From: Chloroflexota bacterium
Lineage (GTDB): Bacteria > Chloroflexota > Limnocylindria > QHBO01
DNA length: 6,248 nucleotides
NCBI GenBank assembly: GCA_013694795.1
Contig: JACDBS010000176.1
Span: forward strand, 1 to 6,248
Direction of reading: 5' to 3'
Shown piece after piece: positions 5,986 to 6,248 of this stretch. The notes under the pieces were generated by a model that searched no databases, had not been told where the DNA came from, and worked only from the letters and a program-made list of their open reading frames with translations. Every line of letters starts with the position of its first letter. Position 1 is the first letter of the stretch. The position numbers and the translations under genes are program-made.

Positions 5986-6037
5986 GGCCGAGCTCAGGGG
6001 ATCAGAGAATCGCCGGCGCGGCGACATCTGCTCGGCC
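5986..6037. terminator. Nested inverted repeat after the Ddn-like gene, possible terminator
   Basis: The outer arms GGCCGAGC (5986-5993) and GCTCGGCC (6030-6037) are a perfect 8-bp match. Inside the loop TCGCCG (6010-6015) and CGGCGA (6019-6024) form a second perfect stem with a 3-nt loop. It starts 3 nt after the stop codon. There is no T-run, so it may stabilise the mRNA end or assist Rho rather than act as an intrinsic terminator. Confidence 0.4.
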
Positions 6038-6126
6038 TCCACGCCTCCGAGCGGTGGCGTACATGGTCTCTGTGGGTTGCACGCGGCTCGCTCGGCATTG
6101 CGCGGCGTCCTGGCCTCAAGTCGCTC

Positions 6127-6132
6127 TAGACT
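6127..6132 (+). promoter_or_regulatory. -10 box of a probable leaderless promoter
   Basis: TAGACT lies 6 nt before the GTG at 6139, the spacing expected when transcription starts at or next to the start codon. No Shine-Dalgarno precedes the GTG and no strong -35 hexamer is visible at 17 nt. The call gains weight from similar layouts elsewhere in the window. Confidence 0.4.
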
Positions 6133-6138
6133 TCACCC

Positions 6139-6248
6139 GTGTTCGCTTCCGTCCACGTCATCGGTACCGGGCGGGCCGGCGGTGCCATCCGCGCCAGACT
6201 GGCGGAGCGGAGCCTGCGGGTGACTGATGGGCGCGAACCGGACCCGGC
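6139..6248 (+). CDS. Start of a Rossmann-fold NAD(P)-binding protein, right end outside window
   Basis: Thirty-six codons from a GTG start encode a beta strand (SVHVIGTG), the dinucleotide-binding GTGRAG turn (Gly9, Gly11, Gly14, fitting GxGxxG) and the following helix (GAIRARLAERSLRV). This is how many short NAD(P) dehydrogenases and the Rossmann-like/DUF2520 proteins begin. The remainder is missing, so no substrate or pathway can be given. Frame and start are supported by the glycine motif sitting 8 residues from the start and by the -10 box ahead. Confidence 0.55.
   Translation, partial: MFASVHVIGTGRAGGAIRARLAERSLRVTDGREPDP

Noticed and set aside
5984..6138. tRNA or small RNA gene in the gap
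   Set aside because: No T-loop or cloverleaf pattern is visible; only the nested inverted repeat and a -10 box are supported.

Overview
This is a GC-rich bacterial chromosomal segment. It has short intergenic gaps, GTG as well as ATG starts, and several starts that lack a Shine-Dalgarno sequence but have a TANNNT box a few bases upstream, which points to leaderless mRNAs. A Ddn-type (deazaflavin/F420-family) small protein, an exported subtilase and the base composition fit a Chloroflexota- or Actinomycetota-like soil or freshwater organism. That assignment is inference, because no rRNA or marker gene is present.

Layout, left to right. Positions 1-1162 (minus) hold the N-terminal 387 codons of a secreted S8 subtilase that runs off the left edge. 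It has a sigma70-like promoter and a leader of about 140 nt. Positions 1361-2269 (minus) encode a ureohydrolase (arginase/agmatinase fold) of an atypical subfamily. Divergent from it across 127 bp, 2397-3188 (plus) encodes a NiCoT-type nickel/cobalt permease with a His-rich loop. Converging on the permease, 3210-3989 (minus) encodes an ArsR HTH fused to an AHSA1/SRPBCC domain. Its promoter is nearly consensus and carries a perfect inverted repeat inside the -35/-10 spacer. Positions 4054-4230 hold a small degenerate tandem repeat array with hairpins. Positions 4238-4675 (minus) encode an HxlR-family regulator, which faces 4749-5621 (plus), an HtrA/DegP-like protease with one PDZ domain and no signal peptide. 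The protease is translationally coupled (ATGA) to 5618-5983, the Ddn-like protein. A nested inverted repeat follows. A Rossmann-fold gene then begins at 6139 and is cut by the right edge.

Working relationships. The ureohydrolase/permease pair shares a divergent regulatory region. The ureohydrolase lacks the usual metal-ligand His and the usual catalytic His, so a Ni/Co-linked, non-canonical guanidino hydrolase is a testable idea. HxlR, HtrA and the Ddn-like gene look like a second unit, a regulator controlling a divergent two-gene operon through a palindrome centred near 4713. The ArsR-SRPBCC gene appears to be a self-contained autoregulated unit. I saw no CRISPR array, IS element, tRNA or rRNA.
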